A DNA stretch of 64,000 nucleotides from Taiwanofungus camphoratus (taxonomy: Eukaryota > Basidiomycota > Agaricomycetes > Polyporales > Taiwanofungaceae). Both the position numbers and the translations under genes were made by a program. The notes beneath the pieces were generated by a model. That model worked only from the letters and a program-made list of their open reading frames with translations, had not been told where the DNA came from and ran no database searches. Of this stretch, positions 46,905 to 57,132 are shown piece after piece (the stretch's first letter is position 1; every line of letters starts with the position of its first letter). Location of the stretch: the NCBI GenBank assembly GCA_003999685.1, contig CP021231.1, forward strand, positions 1 through 64,000, written 5' to 3'.

Positions 46905-47770
46905 TTAGAGCGTAGTTGGAGCGCCGAGACATTCCATGAAGGATTGATAGGTGACTAGCTTGTTCCTCTGAGCTTTCCTCTCTACAACCTCAGCATTGAG
47001 CTTTTTAACTTCCTGCAGATCATTTCTTCTTGTTGCTAGCTTGCGGTCATCACGGAGATCCATAATCTCGTCAAATTCTTTAGCATCGCGAAGGAACTGC
47101 TTTCGAAGAGGAAGGCCTCATGTTTCAGCCAGTGCTGCGTAGCCTGGATGTGCAGAAGAAAACATCTTGTCCCGCACCCTGTTCTGCGGAGGAATGCCTT
47201 TTTATTTCGACCAATTATAATCAAGTTGGTGCTTTCCCATTCTGCAAAGTGCTCGAACTTATGTTCTGCGGGGACAAACACAGCACAGATCCACATGAGA
47301 ACAAAGAAGGACTCCAAATCATAACGATAACGATGAAGAGGGGGACTTTCCTTTGACGAAGGATCCAGAGCCATGAAGGGACCTGTGCAGGTGCGATACC
47401 CCGGTCGCTGGTAGGACTGATCCTGCGTGGTGTTGTCTTGCCTTGGAGATGATGCGTCCTCTTGCGGATTTTCATGACCGTCATCCGTCTTCAATTCGGA
47501 TTTGGCAAGCTGTAGTGTTGTACCATCCTGCTCACAGCCTATCCCTGAGGATTCCGCAGCTAAGTCAGTCAAGTCTGATTCAATATCCAGGCCGCATTTA
47601 CAGTCATCTGCCCTATATGCCTCGTCGGAAGGTCTGAACATTGCGAGATCCCATTCGCAGAGGACACCCATCGCACAGCCCGCCTTGTCACAGTAGAACA
47701 TGATGTTATTGGCGCTGACATCGTGATGGAGTACTTCAGCACCTGGGAGCGCCTTGAAGTCAGCTGTCAT
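46905..47770 (-). pseudogene. FunK1-type protein kinase fragment, minus copy
   Basis: The fragment begins inside the kinase catalytic region: HHDVSANNI corresponds to the HRD-type catalytic loop, and CEWDLAMF to the DFG position in its FunK1 form. RYRYDLESFF and a C-terminal tail ending ITYQSFMECLG-like (VTYQSFMECLGAP) follow. The N-terminal lobe with the ATP-binding Gly loop and Lys is absent. The reading frame changes once near 47105, after which the C-terminal part continues to a stop at 46905. FunK1 kinases are a large, fast-evolving agaricomycete family. This copy looks dead. Confidence 0.75.
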
Positions 47771-47779
47771 CGAGTGCAG

Positions 47780-48639
47780 GGAGCCCGATTAAGCTCACCA
47801 CGGATGACGTCAACGAAAACCTTCTTGAACTCGTCGACACTGTTGACAAGTTGCAGCGGCTCGTATTTCTCCATGTTCTACCGTGACAAGGCAGGCTGTC
47901 CGATGGGTGTCCTTTGCGATTGGGATCTCGCAATGTTCAGACCCACTTCTGAACAGTACCAACAGGACGACCAGGGAGATGAAGAGGACAATGCCAATGA
48001 AACTCCAGCCAACAGTAGTGACAGGGACCAGACATCGCTGCAGGTTCAGGCTATAGACCCGTCGCCTCAGGGGAAGAAAGCTGAAACGGTTGCGAAAGCT
48101 GACGCGACACCTAAAATCCTTTTGAACGGCCAAAATATGGCACGGGGACAGGTCTATTCATGGCTATGGACCTGCTATCGGTCGGAAAGGTCCCTCTTCA
48201 CCGCCACCGTCACGATCTTGAATCCTTCTTTTCCGTTGTTCTAGCTTGGTTCTGTGCCGTATTTGATCCCGAGAGGCATAGCTTCCGACATCTTCCTGAA
48301 TGGGAAGTAGCAGATCTGAAGGTGATTGGGCGCAATAAAGCATCCTTTCTCCTCGAGCAAGGAATTTACGAGGCAACAATGCTTCATTCACACCCCGACT
48401 ACCAAGCATTGGCAAGTGAGTGGGTGGAGCCACTTTCGCTGTTGTTCAGCCAGATCCTCGTACAGTATCAGATCGTTCAGGGTTTGCGCAAGGAGCGCAG
48501 ACAAGCCAAGAGGAAAGGCAACCAGATGATGCAGGGAAGAATCAATGCGGAGATAGCCAAGGCAAAAGCCAGGAGGCACTATGAGATCACTTACGAAACA
48601 TTCATGGAGTGCCTTGACGTACCCGCTGAAGCATTTTGA
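47780..48639 (+). pseudogene. FunK1-type protein kinase fragment, plus copy
   Basis: The sequence is homologous to the minus copy but points the other way. YRDKAGCPMGVLCDWDLAMF corresponds to the activation segment, followed by an acidic insert, LHRHRHDLESFFSVVLAWFC, IGRNKASFLLEQG and YEITYETFMECLDVPAEAF before the stop at 48639. The catalytic loop HxDxSxxN and the whole N-lobe are missing, and a frame change separates the acidic insert from the HRHDLESFF segment. It is probably non-functional. The 5' ends of the two fragments almost touch near 47775. Confidence 0.75.
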
Positions 48640-49719
48640 TGCTATGGGTATTTTCATCCACCCAATAAGAGGACATTCTATCAAGCTGGAGAAGGTCCTG
48701 GTTATACTGTATGACTGACATGGAAGAACTTCGAAGCGGCTCTTTGGTGGTATGCCTTTGCGCGAACTCCTCCCGTACGGAATGAACACGCTGGCTGCTC
48801 AGCAAAGAATTGCGAAGACATGTCCTGGCATCCGCAAAGGTCGTTTTATTGATGAAACAGCCGCGTCATTCGTATAGAAGAAACCTATCTCTTGATTATT
48901 ATGTCCAAGTAGCACAGTATCCGTGGTGTTCTTGCTGCTATTTAGATCAAGTGTGTGTATGTACCCATCGTTGCGAGCTATTCAAAGTTGTGCCTGATGT
49001 CCGCGCCAAGAAAGAACCATAAGAGCCATACGGATATTAACATATGGATGATCCATATCCGTTAATGCTCACGCAACGGAGACGATATCAGAGTACGGTA
49101 GGATGCCAGGAATCAGCGAGCCAAAATTACTTAAATTCCTCATTTAAGAAGCCTCTCCCCAGCAAGACTGAGTACTTCAACGTTCAAGGTTCAGCCTTCG
49201 CGCCTCAAGATATTCGTATCCGACAGCCTTCAAGTAGCTTTAATGCCAAAAGACAGCCTCCGCCGGCTCAGTTGCCGGCCCCTCCTGGCTCGCTCAGTCA
49301 AAATCTCATTTGGTCTTATCTCGCTCACCAGATTACCAGAGGTGTTTCATGTGTGCAAACAGTGTGCGGGTTTCAAGTTGGTGCCCCATCTGAAATTGGA
49401 GTATTCCAACGATTCAAGCCGTGCGAAAGCCAACTTTGCTGACCAGACGGACATTTGTCATGCTAGCTCTGGTGGTTTCTCTGATTTGATGAATGTTCCA
49501 TTCAGCTGTGGCAGGCATTGACTACGGAACAACCCCGGTATAAGGTCTGATATCAAGATTCGCAATCGAATGGTTTGTTGATGCGCTATGGTGAAGTCGA
49601 CGTCCTAAGTACAAACGAACTTGTCTGCATTCTGTCACTCCTTAGCACAACACGTTCATTTGAAACGTTCGCTTGATTTCACCCCTTTACCATTAGCTTT
49701 CACAACGTAACGAATCGGC
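48640..49719. other. Gene-poor stretch
   Basis: About 1.1 kb with only short ORFs lacking homology signs (for example 49044-49442). No gene is claimed. Confidence 0.5.
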
Positions 49720-50100
49720 ATGTCCCTCTCAACCAGCTTCTGCGAGCCTTTCTACTCATTTGCAGATTTCGACAGGCTCTTTAATGAGGTGTTCTCTGCT
49801 CGGGCCTCTGGTTCGTCAAATAACGACCGACAGGTCTGGGCTACTAGCAGGATGATGGCACAAGATTTGTTCCCTCTCTGCATGCTTCTAACCAATAGCA
49901 CTACACGCATTCACGCCTATGAAGAATGGACCTCTATGAGAGCTCCCTGGCCAACATCACAACGTTCGAGTTGGCCTGAACAGGGAGATAGTTCAGATCG
50001 ACATTCATAATGGCGTTTTGAGTATTTCTGGAGAGTCGAGGATCTCGAACGACTACGACAAGAACGGTTATGGCAAGTTCCCATGTGCCATCCCGTGCTT
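49720..50100 (+). pseudogene. Small heat-shock protein (Hsp20) pseudogene
   Basis: The start is good: MSLSTSFCEPFYSFADFDRL, then FNEVFSARASGS. The alpha-crystallin domain then appears in another frame (MDLYESSLANITTFELA) and again in a third (NREIVQIDIHNGVLSISGES). At least two frame changes therefore interrupt it. The C-terminal half of the domain and the IxI tail motif are not found. The adjoining inverted-repeat element begins about 80 bases further on. Hsp20 proteins are ATP-independent chaperones. This copy cannot make one. Confidence 0.75.
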
Positions 50101-50177
50101 TAGGGCATCGAGGTTCGTTCCATTCTTCTTCCACCTTTTCCCCACCAGCTTCTCTATTGAGTGTATTTCTAACCATC

Positions 50178-50490
50178 ATACTATGCCTCACCGGGAAGTC
50201 GGCACCCCCTAGAAGTCGGCAGGTAACACAGGAGTAACAGCGCTGTCACACGTGCCGACTTGCACTGCAAAACAGCCTCGGATGCGTCCGAGGCGTGACT
50301 GACCGTGATCGAAGGTGTGACAATGGCCTGCAAATGTGCTCAGAAGAAGGGACTTGCCCATTTGCTTTCGTTCAAGCTCGAAATGAAAGCAGATATGGAA
50401 AAACCTATGTGAACATGAAATTTATGAAGGAAATGACAGTGCCTAAGTCAGATATCATGAGGGTGCCGACTCCCCGGTGAGGCATAGTAT
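50178..50490. mobile_element. MITE-like element with 30-bp terminal inverted repeats
   Basis: The ends (50178-50207 and 50461-50490) are inverted copies of ATACTATGCCTCACCGGG... with a single mismatch in 30 positions. The 313-bp body has no coding capacity. If the repeat proper starts at CTATGCC, a TA duplication flanks it, as in Tc1/mariner-type MITEs. The superfamily remains unproven. Confidence 0.75.
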
Positions 50491-52753
50491 AAATCATAGC
50501 TTAAGGAGATCAAGGTGCATTGACCACAATACCACAGATAGTGCCGAAGAAGATCACGTGAGAGGTGTAAGTATTGGAGTAACTGAGTTATTTGGTTCAT
50601 AGATTGTGTCTGGTGTAATGTTACAGCCTTACAGGTTCGAGCGTAATACGTTCTCGTTCTTCATGATTCGCAATGATTGGATAGAGAAAGTCCAGCATCA
50701 TGGTCAGATCCAGAGCGCATTCTCAGGAGGAATTTCTTATGGCCATTGTATTTTTATCGTGGGTCTTTTGTGGTAGCGAACTTGTATACAGCGGGGCACT
50801 TAGTCACCGCCACTTTTGTACAACAAAAATAGCACAAACGTTTGATAAAAATCGTTATCGCTCTGGTCAAAATGCTCCATTTATCACCGGAGCAATTTTT
50901 CTGAAACTCAAAATTGACGAAGTCTTTTCAGTTTAGTCGCCTGACATAACCATTGCTCACCTGGGTAACATATTGCCCATTTAGGTATTTCCATACTTTT
51001 CAATCAGAGCTCAGATATGTCTCATAGCTCTCCTTGTCTATTCAACCTTCAGTAAATTTGCTCAATACTTCGGAGTTCTCTTTTAGCATTGACTACACCT
51101 CTCCGCAGATGTGGTGCACTACTACTAAGACTAGATGTATATTTTTCGTTCAACCGCCAATTTGGCCGCTGTACAAAAGTGGTGGTGTCTAAGTATCGGG
51201 CCCACTCCATAGATACCTTCACGAGGCGCTAACGAGGTACTCTACAGTGTGAACAGTGATATCGATAGGCCCCGGGCCTGCGGTAAGCCGTTCTCACACA
51301 TCAGCCAGCTCACCTTCGTTGACCACTTGCCAGTGGATCTGTTGGCCCAGAATATCAAGACATGTGAGTAACATATCTTAGCTGGTACAAAGGTTAGGTG
51401 CTTCTGCAAACTAACGCATTAGCTTCCGTGTAATCTTCAATATGATGGCTGAGAAGGCTTCCATGTATCTCATCTTCCAAAAGCACTGTGAGTTCCCTCA
51501 CGTCTTCCTTAGCTTTCGCAGCATCCGAAAGGCAACTTGGACATCTCAAACGAGATCTCTCTACGGTCGCAAGCAAGTACCGTCATGAACTCTGCAATAA
51601 CTGATGGTAAGGGCTCTAGCGTAGACTCAGCTGGGCTGAGATCTTGCAGAACTAGAACGCATCCAAGGTGAGTCACCCCGAGCCTGTGGTCGTTCTGTAG
51701 CCCTGCTTGTTTCTCGTATACCAGTCTATTTGGACTTCAAATCTTGCCAGTGTAGTCTAATTTTTCCAGATCTCAATCCCTTCATTGGCCGATATAAAAA
51801 CGTCTCCTTGTCTTCTTATGGTGATCGCGAAAAGAATTACCGATGCTGCCGGAAGGAAGACTTGAAAGAAAGTTGAAGTTTCGGACTCGGCACCAGCCGG
51901 TGATATGCTTATATTCAATATTACGGGCCATGAAAAGTGAATCGGAGAACACGACGTCCTGCCTACAGAAATACATCAAATTACTGGTCCGTGATCGGAA
52001 TCCTACCTGACGTCTGTGGGGCGCATAGCGGAGACTAGTGTTGAGATTGCCCCTTTATGATCAGGGAATGTCCACCAATATATTGGGCACTATGACTCGT
52101 CCGCTACGGGTGTATCGGACTTGGGAAAACATCCCCAAAACCAAAGTGCAGCTACTGGACTTGCCTAATCGTCTCCTGTAGCTGCCGCCGCATCAGCATT
52201 TCGACGGCCAGCGTTCTGAGGATGCGCATATACAGTCGTTCCACCACAAACTTCCTCGGCGGAGGCAATACAAGCGCCTACATTCACGTGTGTTGCGACC
52301 ATGGCGCGCTTAAGCTTGCAAGTGCTTCAGGCACCAAACAATGCAACCTCCCGGAATGGTAATGGCTCGTCTTTACTCTCAGCATACAGTACATTTCATC
52401 AGAATCCTACCTCAACCTCTCACTTTCCCAGTAGACCTGCATCAAGTTCGAAATGAGTATGTGAGCGCTTACCGACTGGTCCGGTGTGACGTGGAATCCT
52501 AGCGTGACTTTGAACTCACTCCAAAGGTCCTGATGAGTTCTCGAGAGACCCTTGCTCCCTTATGCAATATATACAGCGACGGGGCGATGTTTCGCTCTCA
52601 CGCACTAGGAGATTCTCGAAGCTACCGACAGAAAGGGAAGGGCGCTTTCTACGTTTATTGAAATCAAAAGGTGGGGTTGGGCGTACCACTCAAATTACCG
52701 CCAATACCTTCATTCGAGAGTCTCACCTTTACGTCCTATGGGATCTTTGCAGC
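50491..52753. other. Gene-poor, relic-like stretch
   Basis: About 2.2 kb with no convincing gene. A minus-strand segment near 51576-51410 (LRCPSCLSDAAKAKEDVREL) looks like a stray exon, but nothing around it extends the frame. The right end should hold the promoter of the Myb gene. Confidence 0.45.
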
Positions 52754-54541
52754 ATGCATTCTCAGGAAGAGGGCTCGCAGCCTCGAGATCGTCGTTCGTG
52801 GACTGAAGAAGAAGATGAGATGCTTCGTGCAGCCATCGAGGAAGGTACGTAGACTTACTTTCCCTGCCTTCCTGCCAATGCGTACGATACCCTATGGATT
52901 CCAGAAGACCCAGATGTCAATCCTCCCACGCGATGGCATGCAATTGCGCAACATCTACCTAATCGAACAAACAAAGACTGCAGGAAACGATGGTGGGCAC
53001 AGATGGCTAGCATCGTGTCCAAGGGTGCCTGGACTAGTGATGAAGACGAGGTATCCTCGAACTTCCCGCGAAACATAGCAGTTGTTAACCGTGGCTGCGA
53101 TTGCTCTTCATTGGTACAGCGCCTCGCATCTGCTGTAGAGGAACTCGGTCCCAAGTCCGTCACCCAACTCCATTATTTTGTACTTCTCTCATTCCGGGGC
53201 TCCTGCAGGTGGGCATCAGTTGCAGGCAGAGTGAAAACCAGAAATAGTGGTCGTAAGTCACGTGCTCAATTCCTTATCGCTGGAGCCTTGATCGCTTTGG
53301 GATAGAATGTGCCAAGCGATGGAATGATACATTGAACCCCTCTATTGATCGGAGTAGATGGACCCGCGAAGAAGTGGGTGTATCCGCTATTTAATTCTAC
53401 ATACGAGGTGCTGATACCTTCAAAGGATGAGCTACTTATAAAAGCTGTTGAGGAACAAGGGCGCGTATGGGCGCACATTGCTCGTACCTATCTTCCCGGC
53501 CGAACGGGACTTGCTACGAAGAATAGGTCAGTCATGCATATTGCCAGTGAATGCGAATTTTCAGAAAAAAAAACTAATGGGTTTCTTAGATACAATCATT
53601 TCCTACGAGGATTCGACAAGCAGGCAAGAAAACTAAGCCGCCAGACTTCTAGAGTTTCGCCAGTCGTCCAGAGCTACATTCGAGGACACTCCGTGTCGTC
53701 GTCGTCCACATGCAGCACCGATTCTCAGCTTCCGTCGCAGACGACGATTGGGGGGTCTAGTCCTGACATCGCTGCAATGCCACGATGTGCGAGACCGGAC
53801 TTGATGATAGCGATGCCCGAAGCCCAACACGACATTGGTGCATACGAGGCGGAGCAAATCATCGATAGCAGTGCATTTCCAGACCAACCCGGCCGCTGTG
53901 ATCTGTCCCTACAACTCCCGCAATGTTCAGGCATCCATCAAATCTGTGGTCCACCCGAAGCGGACGGTTTCGACGAACTGCTCCCGCAAGATCCTTCGCC
54001 TACATCGCCGCTCCACACTTCATGGACGCCCCTGCCTTATCTGTCCGACACAGCCACCGAAGAAGTCGAGCAGTTCGAATCGTCTGCATCGTGGCCGTCA
54101 TACGCTCCGCGGTCAGTGGCGCGGAGCAATATCGCGCTGTTCGATCTTGCAGACTGTTCCGCTCAGTACGAGAACCCGGGCGTCGGCCAATGTGGCGCGT
54201 CCCCGCTCGAAGGCCCCGATCCACACGTCTTCCCAGGAGATCCCTTCGTAGCAGGATGTCATCTTGACATCCTGTGTCCACCTACATATCAGGATTGGGA
54301 ACCAGCATACCCAGGCTTTGACGTCACCCAAATGCAAATAGGATCCCTCGCTGGGCCCGCATGCACGTATTCGACGAACGTTGAATACGGGGGCACTCTA
54401 TGCTGCCCCGATTCGTCCCTTCGTCCGGTCACCGTACCATCGACCACTTGCGACTGCCAAGATGTTGCATGTGCAGCACAAATGAGATCATGGAGCCTGC
54501 CAGCGAGCGACAGCTGGGACCCATTTCGCGGGGTCCGGTGA
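52754..54541 (+). CDS. Myb-like transcription factor with three SANT repeats
   Basis: Seven exons (52754-52844, 52905-53050, 53120-53154, 53209-53252, 53306-53373, 53426-53526, 53590-54541) join in frame to 478 aa. Repeat 1 reads [12 protein letters not shown] to [20 protein letters not shown]. Repeat 2 runs [27 protein letters not shown] and [12 protein letters not shown]. Repeat 3 runs [39 protein letters not shown] and YNHFLRGFD. The spaced Trp residues and helix-turn-helix pattern are intact. The C-terminal 300 residues are Ser/Pro/Gln-rich without a known domain. It is probably a nuclear DNA-binding regulator. The acceptor at 53425 was preferred because it restores the WTREEDELL signature. 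Confidence 0.88.
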
Positions 54542-55617
54542 TTACAGCGGGGTCGATTAGCGGTTCGTCTAGAGATTGTTTGCGGGCCACGCGCGCTTCG
54601 GTATACGCCAACGTCCACTCCGCCTGCGGGTAAAGCTGTGTCGCTCTGCCCACCGAGCTCATGCAACGAAAATACGCGATTGGGAGTAACATATGCCTTT
54701 TCCGGCGTGCTTGGATTCGACAGCGGGCCTTGTCTCGCAGACCAGTATCTACCCGTGTACATGTAGCCCTAGATATCGAGCAATATGGATCCCGTCATAT
54801 CCAGAAGACACTGCCGTGATAAACGTGCATGCCCGACCGTGCGCTGAGATACGGATACCTTGGGGGACGAAGGTTGAAGCAAGTGGGTGGCGACCGTACC
54901 CAGGTTCAGCACGACGATAGACATTTCTATTGGAGTTTCCGCTTTGTATGAAGACAACCGACGCCAGTATGGTGCGGCCACTTTGACGCGTTCACTTTAA
55001 CCGCGCTCAAAGGACTTTGAACGAGATCCATTATGAACTAACATCACACAAGGATCTTTGTCTCCCGCTACTCTAGTTAGAATGCTTTATGACTTAGTAG
55101 TATATAAACGGCTCCTTCTGAGCCTCAGAATATTATCGTCTTTCCTCGGTGCGAATTTATCTACAACAACAATTTCATCAGGAAAAACCAGGGTAGCTAC
55201 CAATGCCACGGCAACTACAACCAAATCTGTAGCATTATATAGTGCTATAGATTGGGGATGTAGCAAATCCAGCTACATAGTTACCTGCATTTTTCCTGAT
55301 GTTATGTGCCCCGAGTAAACTACATCTCGATCGATCGGTTCCTGCTCACAAACCAATGTAAGGCGGAGTGCACTACGGTACACAAGGTATTGGTCGGATC
55401 CCAAATAAGTCTTGCAGGAGCAAGAGAAAAGAGATGTGCCAGTGCAAACGCTGTCCCGCGATAAATATACTGGAACAAGTTGCTGAACTCGGGGTGTCCC
55501 TTCGCGATCCCCACGTCCGCGAGAGCGCGCACAGCTGCTTGCTTGACCACCTTATAACAAGGATAAAATAGCCGACACAATTCATTTTAGCGGTAAGACG
55601 CATATCCTGCTCGCACC
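54542..55617. other. Intergenic with a fold-back element
   Basis: About 1.1 kb between the Myb stop and the isomerase stop. Apart from the fold-back element at 55176-55301, no gene or motif is supported. Confidence 0.5.
55176..55301. repeat. 126-bp fold-back (palindromic) element
   Basis: The ends share the inverted 12-mer CATCAGGAAAAA, and partial pairing continues inward (CAGGGTAGCTA against CAGGTAACTA). A smaller internal palindrome is centred near 55242. It may be a small MITE or a structured RNA-coding relic. No coding potential. Confidence 0.45.
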
Positions 55618-57132
55618 TCACACCAAACACGCCGCCCACCACACCTCGCCCTCGCCCTCCTCGCCCGCCTCCTGCAGCTCGACCTCGACCTCGTTTCCAG
55701 GCACGACGTACACGACGCCGCCCTCCGGCAGCACCACTTCCTCCCCGCGCCCGCGCACACGCACAGCCACCACACCCCGCGTGACGATGCCTACCGTCGG
55801 GCCTTTCACCGCGCCGAGCCGCTCGCGCGCGGCGTCCGCGGTGCGCAGCGCGGTACGGAGGACGACGAACTCCTCGAGCGGCGGCGCGTACTGCGTCGTG
55901 TGCGCGTGCGCGGCGCGGGGGCACGGCGAGGGGCGGAGCGCCCAGTGCGCGGGCGGGCGGGCGGTGCACGTGAGCGCGGCGACGAACGCGGGCACGTGCT
56001 GCGCGCGCTCGGCGGGCGGGGCGAACGCGGCGTTGAGGACGTTGTCCGAGACGGCCATGCACTCGATGATGTCTGCCGAGCCGTATGCGTCAGCGCTGCT
56101 GTTCAGTGTGGAGCGCGCGCGCGCACGCACCGCCCGCGAGATACGCGTGCACCTCGTCCGCGCCGATGTAGACCGCCTCGCCGCGCCGCAGCTTGACGAG
56201 GTTCATGAAGAACACGGTCGCGAGCGCGCCAACGTCGCCGGGGTACTGCTGCTCGACCTTGACGAGCAGCCGCGCCTGCTCCTCCTTGTCCACTGCCTGC
56301 CCTCCGCCGCCGAGCGCCGCGCCCATCGGGCTGCTCGCGCGTACGCGCTCCACCAGCGCGCGCACTGCGCCCTCCGCACGCTGTGCGTTCTGCAAGAGCG
56401 CACCAAACACGCGGCGGAGGCCGGCCTGGTCCGGGTCGCGCACGAGGGCGTCGACGGCGCCCGTGTCGCCGACCGCGTCGCGCAGCTCGGGGACGTCGTG
56501 GAGGTTCGCGCGGATCTCGTCGAGCGGGCGGAAGCCCACGAAGCCCGTGAAGGCGGTGTCGGCGTCACCTACCGCCAATGGGTCGTCCGCGCTCGTGCGC
56601 GCACTGCACAGCGGGCGGCCGATGGCGACGGCGATCTCGGGCTTGTGGTTGTCGTCCGGGGCGAGATCGGGGTGCGCACTGCGGAGGCGCTCTGCGGCGG
56701 CCTTGTCGGGGTGGACCTGGAGAGGGAGGGCCTTGGCGATGCTGAGGATCTTGAAGAGGAAGGGGACGTGGGTGTGGTCGGGCCAGCGGGCGACGGTCTC
56801 GTGGCCGAGCATGCGCGCGGGGTCGGCAGTGGTGAGAGCGTAGAGGGCTGTGGACGGGGAGGAGAAGAGGTGGGCGGGGCCATGGGGGTGGGTGCCCATC
56901 CATATCTGGGTGCAGGCAGAGGTCAGCAGTCGGCAGTCGGGGCGCGCGGCAGAGGACTGTTCACCTCGGCGTAGGACGCGTGCTCGTCGAGGTGAAAGTC
57001 GGGGCCGACGGCGTGGGGGGCGAGGCGGGCGACGAGGGAGGCGGGGCCGGTGTTGCCCCAGTCATACTGCTGGACGGCGGCCTTTAGGCGGAGGAGCGCG
57101 CCGGACGCGGTGTCGGGGATGGTCCTTGTCAT
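55618..57132 (-). CDS. PMI40: Mannose-6-phosphate isomerase, type I
   Basis: Three exons (57132-56965, 56905-56131, 56072-55618) join in frame to 465 aa. The enzyme interconverts fructose-6-phosphate and mannose-6-phosphate, supplying GDP-mannose for cell-wall glycans and protein glycosylation. The family start is seen in RLKAAVQQYDWGNTGPASL. IWMGTHPHGPAHL, FKILSIAKALPLQVHPDK (zinc ligands Gln and His), DDNHKPEIAVAI (Glu ligand), YIGADEVHAYLAGD (His ligand) and IIECMAVSDNVLNAAF follow. The C-terminal beta domain ends VWWAACLV. The whole gene is far more GC-rich than its neighbours, with long open antisense frames as a by-product. Introns of 59 and 58 nt are typical of the locus. Confidence 0.92.

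Noticed and set aside
50700-50936. 78-aa open frame
   Set aside because: Lies in a gene-poor relic region, with no family resemblance and no splice context.
55373-56974. Long open frames on both strands overlapping the isomerase gene
   Set aside because: High GC lowers stop-codon frequency. The spliced minus-strand frame has all isomerase motifs, and the others have Arg/Ala-rich nonsense composition.
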